Shown: in pieces, positions 1 through 8,853 of the stretch
How positions within the stretch are numbered: the stretch's first letter is position 1
Layout of the letters: each line of letters begins with the position of its first letter
Source: Affinundibacterium nitidum
GTDB lineage: Bacteria > Pseudomonadota > Gammaproteobacteria > Burkholderiales > Burkholderiaceae_D
Assembly: GCF_014284155.1 (NCBI RefSeq)
Contig: NZ_JACOFZ010000001.1
Location: forward strand, 1,134,545-1,198,544
Direction of reading: 5' to 3'
DNA: 64,000 nt
Notes under the pieces: generated by a model
The model's input: only the letters and a program-made list of their open reading frames with translations
Database searches by the model: none
Told to the model about the DNA's origin: nothing
Made by a program: the position numbers and the translations under genes

Positions 1-603
1 GCGCTTCTTAATGATGTCAAACAAACGTGTTTGTTGCAGGGTCAAATAATCGGCATTGTCTTTTTTCGCAGCCGGATCATCATCATTCTTGATATTGACC
101 AAGGTCACGGTCTCGCCGCTACGTAAGTTAAATAGATTTACCTTGCCATCTTGGCGGAAAGCGAGTTGTTCATGACCGACAAAGCCCAACAAGCCGGACA
201 TATCACCCGTGCGGCTTATTTGTGACTTCTTACCGTCTTTGATTACAAACAAATTGCCATTTCGCAGCCATGCCGCATAGCTACGATCAGGGCTAAAGAA
301 AACTTGTTCACTTTCGACGCTAACACGCTCAGAAGCTGATAGCTTTACAGCGGGACCACCAGCAACCGGCACACGATAAGTATCACGCACTTCACTCCCA
401 TCAGCTTTACGCAGGAAGTAGACATATTTGCCATCGGCGCTGAAATAGGACCGTTCTGGCGCAATTCCCATCCAATCAGTGTTGGACATGATTTTCTCAA
501 GGCTAAGCTGGGTCGGGGCCTGGGCAGCGACATTCGCCATGAAACCCATTTGCATGAGGCTTCCAGCAATTAACAGACAAGCACTTATTTTCTTAATTTT
601 CAT
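1..603 (-). CDS. S9 family (prolyl oligopeptidase/DPP-IV type) peptidase, N-terminal part
   Basis: Partial gene running off the left edge; the first 201 codons are visible and stay open to base 1. The product starts MKIKKISACLLIAG, a typical signal peptide with likely cleavage after a VAA-Q stretch near residue 28, so it is exported. Beta-propeller-like repeats follow (FSADGKYVYFLRK near 55-67, FFSPDRSYAAWLR near 104-116), as in the N-terminal propeller of DPP-IV/prolyl oligopeptidase enzymes. The catalytic alpha/beta-hydrolase domain would lie outside the window, so peptidase activity is inferred from the propeller and general likeness only. The ATG at 601-603 is the only start that gives a complete signal peptide. 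Upstream (604-678) is its presumed promoter region. Confidence 0.72.
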   Translation of the reverse strand, partial: MKIKKISACLLIAGSLMQMGFMANVAAQAPTQLSLEKIMSNTDWMGIAPERSYFSADGKYVYFLRKADGSEVRDTYRVPVAGGPAVKLSASERVSVESEQVFFSPDRSYAAWLRNGNLFVIKDGKKSQISRTGDMSGLLGFVGHEQLAFRQDGKVNLFNLRSGETVTLVNIKNDDDPAAKKDNADYLTLQQTRLFDIIKKR

Positions 604-678
604 TATTTTCGCCCTTGAAGAAAATTGAGACGCCGACACGTTCAACGTATCCACCTCTCTCGAAATCTCACAGCACAT

Positions 679-713
679 AAAAAAACGCTGAGTTCTTTAC
701 AAAATTCAGCGTT
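679..713 (-). terminator. Intrinsic terminator of the dicarboxylate symporter gene
   Basis: Inverted repeat AACGCTGA (684-691) / TCAGCGTT (706-713) with a 14-nt loop. On the minus strand it is followed by a T-run (complement of the A-run at 679-685). It lies about 40 bp past the symporter stop codon and before the next gene on the same strand. Confidence 0.8.
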
Positions 714-752
714 CATTTGGACAAGTTATCGTAGGAAAAATTCCCGAGAATC

Positions 753-2012
753 TTAAGGAAGTTTTTGATTCGCTAAATCACCATCAACATGCTCACCTAA
801 TTCACCCTCCCACTTCGCCACAACGGCAGTTGCTAAGCCGTTACCGATGACGTTGGTCGCAGAACGTGCCATGTCTAAGAAATGGTCGACACCTAACAAT
901 AACAACAAGCCAGCTTCTGGGATATTGAATTGCGCCAACGTTGCTGCAATCACCACCAAGGAAGCACGTGGCACACCTGCCATCCCTTTTGAAGTCAGCA
1001 TCAAAATCAACATCATTGTGATTTGGGTACTCAAAGACAGCTCAATGCCATAAGCCTGGGCAATGAAAACGGTCGCGAATGTGCAATACATCATCGAACC
1101 GTCGAGGTTGAATGAATAACCGAGTGGCAAGACGAATGAAGCGATACGATTCTTCACGCCGAAACGTTCCAAACCTTCTAACGTCTTTGGAAACGCTGCT
1201 TCTGACGATGCGGTAGAAAATGCCAATAAAGTAGGCATGCGCAACTCGCGCAGCAAGGCACCGATGCGCTTACCTAAGAATAAGTAACCGATGAAGATCA
1301 GGGTCAACCACAGTACAAAAATGGACAAATAGAATTCGCCCATGAATACGCCATAGGTTTGCAACACACCTAAACCACTCTTTGCCACGACGCCAGAGAC
1401 AGCAGCGAATACCGCGATTGGGGCAAAATTCATGACGTAAGCAGTCACCTTCAACATGATGTGAGCCACACCATCGACAGTGTCGATCAAAGGCTTGCTG
1501 CGCTCACCAACCGCTGCTGCTGCTGTACCAAAGAAGATTGAGAACACCACAATTTGCAGAATCTCATTCTTAGCCATACCGTCAACGATCGAGGAAGGCA
1601 CCAGGTGCGTGACAAACTCTTTCATGCTTAAATTCGAAGTGACGATTCCAGAAACCGCATCAGTCGCTGGCAACATCGCATGCATGGCGTCGCCAGGGCG
1701 GAAGAAGTTCACCATGACTAAGCCCAGTGTTAATGAGATCAAGGAAGCGAGAATAAACCACCCCAATGCCTTACCACCCACGCGTCCAACCTCCTTAGCA
1801 TCGCCCATCTTCGCAATACCCACCACCAAAGTGGCGAATACCAAGGGCGCGATAATCATCTTAATTAAGCGCAGAAACATGGTCGTAATTAACGACATTG
1901 CATCGGCAAACTCGACGGGCTTTGCCATGTGTGTGTTTACGATGTAACCGACACCAATCCCGAGTACCAGTCCGATCAAAATATAAGTGGTTAAATTAAG
2001 GCGTTTTAGCAT
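753..2012 (-). CDS. Dicarboxylate/amino acid:cation symporter (DAACS/SLC1 family)
   Basis: Inner-membrane secondary transporter that imports C4-dicarboxylates or acidic amino acids with Na+ or H+. The product is about 419 aa with many hydrophobic segments. It carries family hallmarks: RLIKMIIAPLVFATLVVGIAKM near residues 50-70, a serine-rich re-entrant loop (FSTASSEAAFPKT near 275) and the conserved SFNLDGSMMYCT near 305-316. The frame opens upstream with a GTG at 2048. The ATG at 2012 is preferred because AGGA sits 7-8 nt upstream and MLKRLNLTTYI matches where family members begin. Whether it is DctA- or GltP-like in substrate cannot be told from sequence. It is monocistronic, with its own terminator. 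Confidence 0.88.
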   Translation of the reverse strand: MLKRLNLTTYILIGLVLGIGVGYIVNTHMAKPVEFADAMSLITTMFLRLIKMIIAPLVFATLVVGIAKMGDAKEVGRVGGKALGWFILASLISLTLGLVMVNFFRPGDAMHAMLPATDAVSGIVTSNLSMKEFVTHLVPSSIVDGMAKNEILQIVVFSIFFGTAAAAVGERSKPLIDTVDGVAHIMLKVTAYVMNFAPIAVFAAVSGVVAKSGLGVLQTYGVFMGEFYLSIFVLWLTLIFIGYLFLGKRIGALLRELRMPTLLAFSTASSEAAFPKTLEGLERFGVKNRIASFVLPLGYSFNLDGSMMYCTFATVFIAQAYGIELSLSTQITMMLILMLTSKGMAGVPRASLVVIAATLAQFNIPEAGLLLLLGVDHFLDMARSATNVIGNGLATAVVAKWEGELGEHVDGDLANQKLP

Positions 2013-2212
2013 TTTGAAATCCTGTTTTGGAGTTGTGCTCTGTTGCACTTGTTATTGCTTTATTTACTGCTTCACTTGCGAGATTTTACACATAGTTTCG
2101 CGCTAGGTCTTAATACCAGACCACCAATTACAAAAATCGACCCGAGTATACTTGAGTCAGCAACGACAAACCACTTTTTCTTCTCAGCGGCAAAAATATG
2201 CCTGTCGAAGGC

Positions 2213-2245
2213 AAAAAAAAACCTGAATCGGAATTCAGGTTTTTT
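2213..2245. terminator. Bidirectional-looking intrinsic terminator after clpA
   Basis: ACCTGAAT (2221-2228), loop CGGA, ATTCAGGT (2233-2240), flanked by nine A on the left and a T-run on the right. It can end transcription in either direction. It lies 25 bp past the clpA stop on the minus strand; no plus-strand gene precedes it. Confidence 0.85.
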
Positions 2246-2269
2246 CAAAGCATGGGTCACGAACAAGAT

Positions 2270-4570
2270 TTATTCAACCTCGACCACTTCTTGTGAAGCG
2301 TTCGATGGAGGTGTGTCTCCTTCTGAGAATTCTAACTTGATCTGATCTTTCTCATCCAATTCAACGATTACTCGTCCACCAGTCACCAGGCGACCGAACA
2401 AAAGCTCATCCGCCAAGGCTTTACGTATCATATCTTGGATCAAACGCGCCATAGGACGTGCGCCCATCAATGGATCAAATCCTTTTTTCGCTAAGAACTT
2501 ACGCAAACCATCGCTAAACGTGGCTTCGACTTTCTTCTCATGCAACTGCTCTTCTAGTTGCATCAAGAATTTATCGACCACACGTAAGATAATCTCTTCA
2601 TCAAGGGCACGGAAACTGATGATGGAATCAAGACGGTTACGGAATTCAGGCGTGAACATACGCTTGATGTCAGCCATCTCATCGCCAGCCTGTTTGCTAT
2701 TATTAAAGCCGATAGAAGCCTTTTGCAAACTCTCTGCACCAGCATTGGTCGTCATGATAATGATCACATTACGGAAGTCCGCTTTGCGTCCATTGTTATC
2801 CGTCAAAGTGCCATGATCCATGACTTGCAACAAGATATTGAACACATCCGGATGTGCTTTTTCAATTTCATCAAGCAACAACACAGCATGCGGCTTCTTG
2901 GTGATGGCTTCGGTTAATAAACCACCTTGATCGAAACCAACATAACCCGGCGGCGCACCAATCAAGCGGCTCACCGCATGGCGTTCCATGTATTCGGACA
3001 TGTCAAAACGAATCAACTCGATACCCAAAGTAAAGGCTAATTGTTTAGCCACTTCTGTCTTACCTACGCCGGTTGGGCCTGAGAATAAGAAAGAACCGAT
3101 AGGTTTATCTGTTTTACCCAAACCAGCGCGAGACATCTTGATCGCGGAAGCCAATGCTTCAATTGCTGGGTCTTGACCAAACACGACATTTTTCAAATCG
3201 CGATCAATCGTTTGTAACTTGCTGCGATCGTCTTGATTAACCGTTTGTGGCGGGATACGAGCAATCTTCGAAATGATGTCTTCGATATCGGCCTTGCCTA
3301 TCGTTTTCTTTTGTTTGGACTTCGGCAAGATACGTTGCGCAGCACCTGCCTCATCAATCACGTCGATTGCTTTATCAGGTAAATGACGGTCGTTGAGGAA
3401 ACGCGCAGACAACTCAGCAGCCGTCGTCAAGGCAGCAGCAGAATACTTGACGTTGTGGTGTTCTTCGAACTTGGTCTTCAAGCCACGCAAAATCTGCACA
3501 GTTTGTTCAACTGTCGGTTCATTGACATCCACTTTTTGAAAACGACGTGCCAAAGCATGATCTTTTTCAAATACACCACGATACTCAGTAAAGGTCGTCG
3601 CGCCTATGCATTTCAATTGGCCATTTGACAGAGCCGGTTTTAACAGATTGGATGCATCCATGGTGCCGCCCGAAGCGGAACCAGCGCCGATAATCGTATG
3701 AATTTCATCGATGAACAAGATGGCATCAGGCGTGTCACGTAATTGCTTCAAAACGCCTTTCAGGCGCAACTCGAAGTCACCTCGATATTTGGTACCAGCT
3801 AACAATGCACCCATATCCAACGAATACACCACTGCTTGATTCAAAATATCAGGAACATCATTTTGCGTAATACGCCATGCCAAACCCTCTGCAATAGCCG
3901 TCTTACCGACGCCGGCTTCACCGACTAGCAATGGATTGTTCTTACGGCGGCGGCACAAGATTTGAATCACTCGTTCGACTTCGCTCTCGCGACCGATGAG
4001 TGGATCGATCTTACCTTCAGCCGCTGCTTTATTCAGATTTTGTGTAAATTGTTCGAGCGGATTTTCTTTCGCCTGATTTTCACCTTGCGCATCTTCCGCG
4101 CCTTCAGGAGACTTCTGCGGCTCACTGTGATTGTCTTTACGCACACCATGTGAAATGAAATTCACGACATCCAAACGAGTCACGCCTTGCTGGTGTAAGT
4201 AATAAACGGCATGCGAGTCCTTCTCGCCGAAAATGGCAACCAAGACGTTGGCACCGTTGACTTCTTTCTTTCCGTTTGACGCAGACTGTACGTGCATAAT
4301 CGCGCGTTGGATTACGCGTTGAAAACCCAAGGTTGGCTGGGTATCGACTTCGCCGGTCCCTTGCACAGTAGGCGTATTGTCAGCAATAAAGTTCGACAAG
4401 GTTTTACGCAAGTCTTCAATATTAACTGCACAGGCACGCATAACTTCTGCCGCCGATGGATTATCGAGCAGAGCTAATAACAAATGCTCTACTGTGATGA
4501 ACTCGTAACGTGCTTGCCGCGCCTCGACAAAGGCCATGTGCAAGCTTACTTCTAATTCTTGGGCAATCAT
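2270..4570 (-). CDS. clpA: ATP-dependent Clp protease ATP-binding subunit ClpA
   Basis: Hexameric AAA+ unfoldase that feeds substrates, including N-degron proteins delivered by ClpS, into ClpP. The 766-aa product begins [20 protein letters not shown], the classic ClpA N-domain (about 1-145). The first AAA module has Walker A GEAGVGKT (217-224) and FIDEIHTI. The second has GPTGVGKT (near 495-505) and [10 protein letters not shown]. An IGF/L-type ClpP-docking loop is expected near the second module (SIGFNNSK seen). The start at 4568-4570 is chosen over an in-frame start 18 nt upstream: GGAGGA precedes it and the ATG overlaps the clpS stop (ATGA), implying translational coupling. The gene pair clpS-clpA is standard in proteobacteria; clpP is not here. 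Confidence 0.97.
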   Translation of the reverse strand: MIAQELEVSLHMAFVEARQARYEFITVEHLLLALLDNPSAAEVMRACAVNIEDLRKTLSNFIADNTPTVQGTGEVDTQPTLGFQRVIQRAIMHVQSASNGKKEVNGANVLVAIFGEKDSHAVYYLHQQGVTRLDVVNFISHGVRKDNHSEPQKSPEGAEDAQGENQAKENPLEQFTQNLNKAAAEGKIDPLIGRESEVERVIQILCRRRKNNPLLVGEAGVGKTAIAEGLAWRITQNDVPDILNQAVVYSLDMGALLAGTKYRGDFELRLKGVLKQLRDTPDAILFIDEIHTIIGAGSASGGTMDASNLLKPALSNGQLKCIGATTFTEYRGVFEKDHALARRFQKVDVNEPTVEQTVQILRGLKTKFEEHHNVKYSAAALTTAAELSARFLNDRHLPDKAIDVIDEAGAAQRILPKSKQKKTIGKADIEDIISKIARIPPQTVNQDDRSKLQTIDRDLKNVVFGQDPAIEALASAIKMSRAGLGKTDKPIGSFLFSGPTGVGKTEVAKQLAFTLGIELIRFDMSEYMERHAVSRLIGAPPGYVGFDQGGLLTEAITKKPHAVLLLDEIEKAHPDVFNILLQVMDHGTLTDNNGRKADFRNVIIIMTTNAGAESLQKASIGFNNSKQAGDEMADIKRMFTPEFRNRLDSIISFRALDEEIILRVVDKFLMQLEEQLHEKKVEATFSDGLRKFLAKKGFDPLMGARPMARLIQDMIRKALADELLFGRLVTGGRVIVELDEKDQIKLEFSEGDTPPSNASQEVVEVE

Positions 4571-4875
4571 ACTTCCTCCATCACACATTGAAGCGGGTGT
4601 CCCGCCTGTTTCGCGTGTGCTAAAACGAGTTCAACCTTGGTTAACGCTACATCTTTTGTGTAGACCCCGCAAACGCCACGTCCTTCAACGTGAACCTTTA
4701 ACATAATTTGCATCGCGGTCTCTTTGTCCTTATTGAAGTACTCCTGAATGATCGCCACCACAAACTCCATCGGAGTGTAGTCGTCATTGAGCAATACCAC
4801 TTGGTACATCGAAGGTGGCTTTAACTCCAGAGCCTGCTTTTCGAGTACCGTACTATTTTCATGCTTTATTCCCAT
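4567..4875 (-). CDS. clpS: ATP-dependent Clp protease adapter ClpS
   Basis: Small adapter (102 aa) that binds the ClpA N-domain and presents N-end-rule substrates. It shows the family core: [17 protein letters not shown] near 24-40 (the NDDYTPM N-degron pocket), the HVEGRG segment near 67 and [10 protein letters not shown]. The N-terminal 20 residues are the variable extension that engages ClpA. It is the first gene of the clpS-clpA operon, overlapping clpA by 4 nt. It is transcribed divergently from the cold-shock gene at 5329, an arrangement also known for cspD-clpS in enterobacteria. Confidence 0.97.
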   Translation of the reverse strand: MGIKHENSTVLEKQALELKPPSMYQVVLLNDDYTPMEFVVAIIQEYFNKDKETAMQIMLKVHVEGRGVCGVYTKDVALTKVELVLAHAKQAGHPLQCVMEEV

Positions 4876-5328
4876 ACGTCTATTCTAGTACGTTGATCAT
4901 GCTCGAAGTCGAAAATTAAGCAAATAAAAGTGCTTCTGTTCATTTTAAGTCGCATCGCGTTTTCTTGCAGAGAGTGCTTCAAACTGAATTTGTGACTTTT
5001 CGTCAAATTGACTTAAAAACCAGTCGCGCGCCCATCCTGCAAACACCAAAACAACAGCATGTGCATCACTGTCCTATTGGGGCTAGATGGCGCTCTTTTG
5101 ATAAACATCAATAGGGAAAAGCGTTAATTTCACGTAAAAAAACAACAATGCCACATGGGCAAGCAAATTTTCTTGACTTTAGTTTTTTTTCCGCCAAGAA
5201 TGATATTTATTGATACTTAACTTAAGTTTTTATTATCAATATGAAGTGGGCAGGTTAAGAAAGGTAGCTTTACAGAGTTTTCTTGCTTTTTCGGCTCGTG
5301 TGATTAGTTTATATTTGAAAGATGTATT
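4876..5328. other. Intergenic region between clpS and the cold-shock gene
   Basis: This 453-bp stretch must carry the divergent promoters of clpS-clpA and the csp gene. It has no credible ORF. It gets AT-rich toward the csp side. An inverted repeat CCTATTG (5073-5079) / CAATAGG (5109-5115) is present, but its role is unknown. A sigma70-like promoter pointing at csp is listed separately; the remaining DNA would give csp an unusually long leader. Confidence 0.5.
5173..5201 (+). promoter_or_regulatory. Candidate sigma70 promoter of the cold-shock gene
   Basis: TTGACT (5173-5178), 17-bp spacer, AAGAAT (5196-5201). If used, transcription would start near 5208 and leave a 5' leader of about 120 nt before the csp ATG. 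Long structured leaders are usual for CspA-type genes. The -10 box is only a moderate match. Confidence 0.4.
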
Positions 5329-5532
5329 ATGGCAACAGGTACCGTAAAATGGTTCAATGACTCCAAGGGCTTTGGTTTTATCACTCCTGACGATGGCGGT
5401 GAGGATTTGTTCGCCCACTTCTCCGCGATCCAAATGAATGGCTTCAAGACTTTGAAAGAAGGTCAAAAAGTAACATTCGAAGTGACTCAGGGTCCAAAAG
5501 GCAAGCAAGCTTCTAACATCCAAAATCCTTAA
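5329..5532 (+). CDS. Cold-shock protein, CspA family
   Basis: A 67-aa single OB-fold nucleic-acid-binding protein. The RNP1 motif KGFGFI is at residues 13-18 and the RNP2-like DLFAHFSAI is near 26-34. The length and the start [20 protein letters not shown] match CspA-type proteins exactly. It acts as an RNA chaperone; whether it is cold-induced or constitutive cannot be read from sequence. The long AT-rich leader fits post-transcriptional control. It ends in a strong terminator 20 bp downstream and is transcribed divergently from clpS. Confidence 0.96.
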   Translation: MATGTVKWFNDSKGFGFITPDDGGEDLFAHFSAIQMNGFKTLKEGQKVTFEVTQGPKGKQASNIQNP

Positions 5533-5552
5533 TCCGATTTTGCAATGTTTTG

Positions 5553-5579
5553 AAAAAACCCGCTTCGGCGGGTTTTTTT
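5553..5579 (+). terminator. Intrinsic terminator of the cold-shock gene
   Basis: CCCGC (5559-5563), TTCG tetraloop, GCGGG (5568-5572), then seven T. A matching A-run lies on the left. A UUCG-type loop makes this a very stable terminator. Confidence 0.9.
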
Positions 5580-5624
5580 ATGAGTGATTAAAAGATGAGG
5601 GCACTTACCCAATTCTCCAAACGC

Positions 5625-5651
5625 AAAAAAGCCGACAACAGTCGGCTTTTT
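5625..5651. terminator. Bidirectional intrinsic terminator between csp and icd
   Basis: GCCGAC (5631-5636), loop AACA, GTCGGC (5641-5646), with six A before and five T after. On the minus strand it can end icd transcripts that have read through the two palindromic elements at 5687-5909. Confidence 0.82.
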
Positions 5652-5686
5652 CAGTAAAACTCACACACCTCTTTAAGCTTTGGAAA

Positions 5687-5795
5687 ATTCAATTATAGGG
5701 ATGCAGCGTTAGGCGCTTCCCGCAGCAATACACGAGTATTGCGAGGACCGCATTTATAACACCTACAACGCGCCGCGCCCGAAAATTGGATATAA
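5687..5795. repeat. Palindromic intergenic element, copy A
   Basis: About 109 bp. It contains the core hairpin GCAATAC (5725-5731), loop ACGA, GTATTGC (5736-5742), and outer arms around AATTCAATTATAGGG and CGAAAATTGG. It shares the string AGGCGCTTCCCG and the GCAATAC...GTATTGCGAGGA core with the reverse complement of the element at 12237-12362. The first bases (CAATTATrGGGATGCAG) are shared with copy B just downstream. It lies between two terminators and the icd 3' end. It has no coding potential. Confidence 0.65.
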
Positions 5796-5810
5796 CGACG
5801 CTTAAACGCA

Positions 5811-5909
5811 AATTCAATTATGGGGATGCAGATCTAGGCGCAAAGCACAGCCATACAAGAGTATGGCGCGCATTTGCAACAACGAGCTGCGCCCCAGAAT
5901 TGGATTTGC
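5811..5909. repeat. Palindromic intergenic element, copy B
   Basis: About 99 bp, abutting the icd stop codon. Outer arms TCAATTATGGGG and CCCCAGAATTGG pair with one internal mismatch. The core hairpin is GCCATAC (5850-5856), loop AAGA, GTATGGC (5861-5867). Compared with copy A, the core stem changes A-T to C-G on both sides, so pairing is kept. It would form the 3' untranslated hairpin of icd mRNA on the minus strand. Confidence 0.65.
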
Positions 5910-7163
5910 TTACATGTTTTCGATCATTACATCGCCAAATCCGGAGCAAGATACTTGAGTAGCACCTTCCATCAAGCGTGCGAAGTCATAAGTCACCTTC
6001 TTCGCTGTGATTGCTTTCTCTGTTGAAGAAATCAACAAATCAGCTGCTTCGAACCAGCCCATGTGACGCAACATCATTTCTGCGGACAAAATCAATGAAC
6101 CTGGGTTCACGTAATCTTTACCTGCATACTTCGGTGCTGTACCGTGAGTTGCTTCGAACATTGCGATAGAGTCAGACAAGTTTGCACCTGGAGCGATACC
6201 GATACCGCCAACTTGCGCTGCCAATGCATCAGAAATGTAATCGCCATTCAAATTCAATGTCGCGATAACGCTGTATTCCGCTGGACGCAACAGGATTTGC
6301 TGTAAGAACGCATCAGCGATGGAATCCTTAACGATAATGTCTTTACCTGTTTTCGGATTCTTGAATTTGCACCATGGGCCGCCGTCAATTAATTCTGCAC
6401 CGAATTCTTTTTGTGCCAATGCATATGCCCAATCACGGAAGCCACCTTCGGTGTACTTCATGATGTTACCTTTGTGAACGATAGTCACGGATGGCTTGTC
6501 ATTGTCGATTGCGTATTGGATTGCTTTACGTACCAAACGTTCTGTACCTTCGATCGAAACTGGTTTTACACCGATGCCAGAAGTTTCTGGGAAACGGATT
6601 TTCTTCACGCCCATTTCGTCTTGCAAGAACTTGATCAATTTTTTTACTTGATCAGAGCCTTGTGCGAATTCGATACCTGCGTAGATGTCTTCAGAGTTTT
6701 CACGGAAGATCACCATGTCTGTTTTTTCTGGCTCACGTACTGGAGATGGTACACCTTTGAAATAACGTACTGGACGCAAGCAAACATAGAGATCCAACTC
6801 TTGGCGCAGAGCCACGTTCAAAGAACGGATACCGCCACCAACTGGTGTTGTCAAAGGGCCTTTGATCGATACAACGTAGTCTTTTAATGCAGACAAAGTT
6901 TCTTCAGGCAACCAAACGTCTGGGCCATACACTTTTGTGGATTTCTCACCAGCAAAAATTTCCATCCAGCTGACTTTGCGCTTGCCGCCGTAAGCTTTTG
7001 CAACCGCTGCATCAACTACCTTGATCATGACTGGGCTGATATCAACACCAGTACCGTCACCCTCAATGTAAGGAATAATTGGATTTTCTGGAACATTCAA
7101 TGAGAAGTCAGCATTGACGGTAATTTTTTGACCTTCTGCAGGTACTTTAATATGTTGATACAT
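5910..7163 (-). CDS. icd: NADP-dependent isocitrate dehydrogenase
   Basis: TCA-cycle enzyme converting isocitrate to 2-oxoglutarate plus CO2 with NADP+. The product is 417 aa, the usual length of the bacterial homodimeric type. Visible are the substrate loop [13 protein letters not shown] (the Ser is the one phosphorylated by IDH kinase/phosphatase in enterobacteria), [15 protein letters not shown], the [12 protein letters not shown] segment, and the cofactor region [15 protein letters not shown]. The start [11 protein letters not shown] at 7161-7163 has GGAGA 6 nt upstream. An in-frame start 24 nt further upstream is disfavoured. The gene is single; upstream lies a perfect 14-bp palindrome, downstream two palindromic elements. 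Confidence 0.96.
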   Translation of the reverse strand: MYQHIKVPAEGQKITVNADFSLNVPENPIIPYIEGDGTGVDISPVMIKVVDAAVAKAYGGKRKVSWMEIFAGEKSTKVYGPDVWLPEETLSALKDYVVSIKGPLTTPVGGGIRSLNVALRQELDLYVCLRPVRYFKGVPSPVREPEKTDMVIFRENSEDIYAGIEFAQGSDQVKKLIKFLQDEMGVKKIRFPETSGIGVKPVSIEGTERLVRKAIQYAIDNDKPSVTIVHKGNIMKYTEGGFRDWAYALAQKEFGAELIDGGPWCKFKNPKTGKDIIVKDSIADAFLQQILLRPAEYSVIATLNLNGDYISDALAAQVGGIGIAPGANLSDSIAMFEATHGTAPKYAGKDYVNPGSLILSAEMMLRHMGWFEAADLLISSTEKAITAKKVTYDFARLMEGATQVSCSGFGDVMIENM

Positions 7164-7520
7164 CGTTTTCTCCGTGGATACGTGCAATCAAGCGTTGAAC
7201 TTTGGGTTGCGCTTTGCGTGCTATTAACATGCCTTGATGTCTTAATTGAGCAATATTTGAGGCAACTTCCCTTACAAACAAAAAGCAATGTTCGCTGTGG
7301 TGAAATCATCAAAAATAGAGTCTTATATAAGACAGAAGACCACCATTTCGTATTATGCACTACTATTTTACTTGATGCCATCATTTTGCGACACTCGCAA
7401 ACAGTGATTTATCAAGCATAATCTCGACTTTATGCGTTCTTATTGACCTGTTCGATACAAGATCAACGATGAACGCTATCAATATTGCATCAACTCACTT
7501 TTTTCTCAATAAAGTTTTCA
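7164..7520. other. Intergenic region between icd and rluE
   Basis: A 357-bp divergent regulatory region. Small open frames here on both strands have no family resemblance and cover the promoter DNA. The clearest element is the palindrome at 7320-7333, listed separately. No ribosome-binding site of note precedes the rluE start. Confidence 0.5.
7320..7333. promoter_or_regulatory. Perfect 14-bp palindrome GTCTTATATAAGAC, candidate operator upstream of icd
   Basis: GTCTTATATAAGAC is its own reverse complement and sits 157 bp upstream of the icd start and 188 bp upstream of rluE. The shape, with short arms around TATATA, resembles sites of FadR-subfamily GntR regulators. From general knowledge, similar palindromes have been proposed for TCA-cycle genes in betaproteobacteria. 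The regulator is not encoded nearby. The assignment is inference. Confidence 0.5.
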
Positions 7521-8066
7521 ATGAAACTGATTTTATTCAACAAGCCATTTGATGTGATGTGCCAATTTTCAGAGCATCCAAGCCGAGCGACCTTGGCTGA
7601 TTACATCAAAATTCCCAAAGTATATCCAGCCGGCCGCCTCGACGCCGATAGCGAAGGCCTGATCCTACTGACCGACGACGGCAAGTTACAGCACAAAATC
7701 AGCCACCCAGACTGGAAGGAAAATAAAACTTATTTGGTGCAGGTTGAGGGCGCCGTGTCGTCTGAACAACTCGAAAAGCTGCAAGCACCGTTAAATCTCG
7801 GCGACTTCATCACTCTACCCTGCAAAGCCTTTGAAATTACAGAACCCGATTGGATATGGGAACGCCATCCACCGATACGCCAACGCGCCAACATTCCTAC
7901 CAGCTGGTTATGCATTATTTTGTCAGAAGGAAAAAACCGCCAAGTTAGGCGCATGACTTCGGCGGTGGGTTTGCCAACTTTGCGCTTAATTCGCAGTGGT
8001 ATTGGTGATTATTCGCTGGCCAGCCACCCAATTTTGCCCGGGGAACTGATCGAGCTAAAAGTATAG
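7521..8066 (+). CDS. rluE: 23S rRNA pseudouridine synthase, RluE type
   Basis: Isomerises a uridine in 23S rRNA (U2457 in E. coli) to pseudouridine. The 181-aa product has the RsuA/RluE catalytic motif AGRLDADSEGL with Asp41 as the expected nucleophile. It also has NKPFDVMCQF near 8-16, WERHPPIRQRANIPTSWL near 114-131 and the C-terminal EGKNRQVRRMT. These match E. coli RluE (NPPIRERKSIPTSWL) rather than RluB/RluF. It lacks the N-terminal S4 domain, as RluE does. The ATG at 7521 is preferred over a TTG at 7485 because MKLILFNKPF is where the domain starts; the ribosome-binding site is weak. It ends convergently with rpsT. Confidence 0.9.
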   Translation: MKLILFNKPFDVMCQFSEHPSRATLADYIKIPKVYPAGRLDADSEGLILLTDDGKLQHKISHPDWKENKTYLVQVEGAVSSEQLEKLQAPLNLGDFITLPCKAFEITEPDWIWERHPPIRQRANIPTSWLCIILSEGKNRQVRRMTSAVGLPTLRLIRSGIGDYSLASHPILPGELIELKV

Positions 8067-8149
8067 TTCAGTTGCCGATAAAGGCCCGGGGCAGTGGAAG
8101 GCAGGAGGGCCACCTACCCTACCGCATCAAAACGGGAAATAAAAAAGAC

Positions 8150-8177
8150 AAAAACCGCAATAACAATTGCGGTTTTT
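8150..8177. terminator. Shared terminator between rluE and rpsT
   Basis: AAAAACCGCAAT (8150-8161), loop, ATTGCGGTTTTT (8166-8177). It is symmetrical and sits between two convergent genes, so it can serve both. There is no ORF in 8067-8270. Confidence 0.87.
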
Positions 8178-8270
8178 CATTGTCGCGATGATTTGCCAAG
8201 TATTAAACTAACTAAGTTTACCCTTGACCGATCAACACAGCGCCGGTTTGACAGGCGCTAGCAAAAACTA

Positions 8271-8534
8271 TTAAGCCAATGCTTTCAAAGCAGAAGCTAA
8301 ACGGCTCTTATGACGAGCTGCTTTGTTTTTGTGAATGATTTTTTTGTCAGCAATACGATCGATCGTAGAAACAGAGTTTTGAAAGATCAATGCAGCAGCT
8401 GCTTTGTCGCCTGCTTCGATAGCCTTACGAACAGCTTTGATCGCTGTACGCAAAGTCGAACGTTGACTAGAGTTGTGCGCATTTTGTTTAACTGCTTGAC
8501 GAGCACGTTTGCGTGCTTGTGCGGTATTTGCCAT
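8271..8534 (-). CDS. rpsT: 30S ribosomal protein S20
   Basis: An 87-aa basic, alpha-helical primary binder of 16S rRNA in the 30S subunit. The start [21 protein letters not shown] and the helix [19 protein letters not shown] are typical of bS20, as is the [17 protein letters not shown] end. AGGA precedes the ATG. In many bacteria bS20 represses its own translation, but nothing specific is visible here. It is monocistronic, on the strand opposite to both neighbours. Confidence 0.98.
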   Translation of the reverse strand: MANTAQARKRARQAVKQNAHNSSQRSTLRTAIKAVRKAIEAGDKAAAALIFQNSVSTIDRIADKKIIHKNKAARHKSRLASALKALA

Positions 8535-8853
8535 GAGATTTCCTAAACGTGGTCAACGCGACGGGTTCAAGATGTAAGTCAACATACTTACATGGCCTCG
8601 CCGCAAAATTCTGTACAGCTTTGCAGTATAACCCGTTTTGAAACCTCATGCAAGCACCCTGTTGATTTATCTCAGAAGCTTGCTATCCAGTAAATTAAAG
8701 CCTTAAAAATCAAACAATAAGCCAATAGCGTAAAGATGGGGCTAAACTGTCCCTACTCATGACCTCAGCTTTTAGGGGATCTACTCTGACCGCAATATTT
8801 CACTCAGTGCTAGACTAAGCACATCATAATTGCAGCTTTTTTCGACAATCACC
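8535..8853. other. Intergenic region between rpsT and the VWA gene
   Basis: A 319-bp divergent promoter region. Nothing strong is recognisable: no clear operator, hairpin or small gene. The rpsT leader lies at its left end. Confidence 0.4.

Noticed and set aside
1480-1947. 155-aa open frame on the plus strand
   Set aside because: Antisense to the symporter gene, without family resemblance.
6411-6887. 158-aa open frame on the plus strand
   Set aside because: Fully antisense to icd; composition (many Cys, Trp, His) is that of a reverse-frame shadow.
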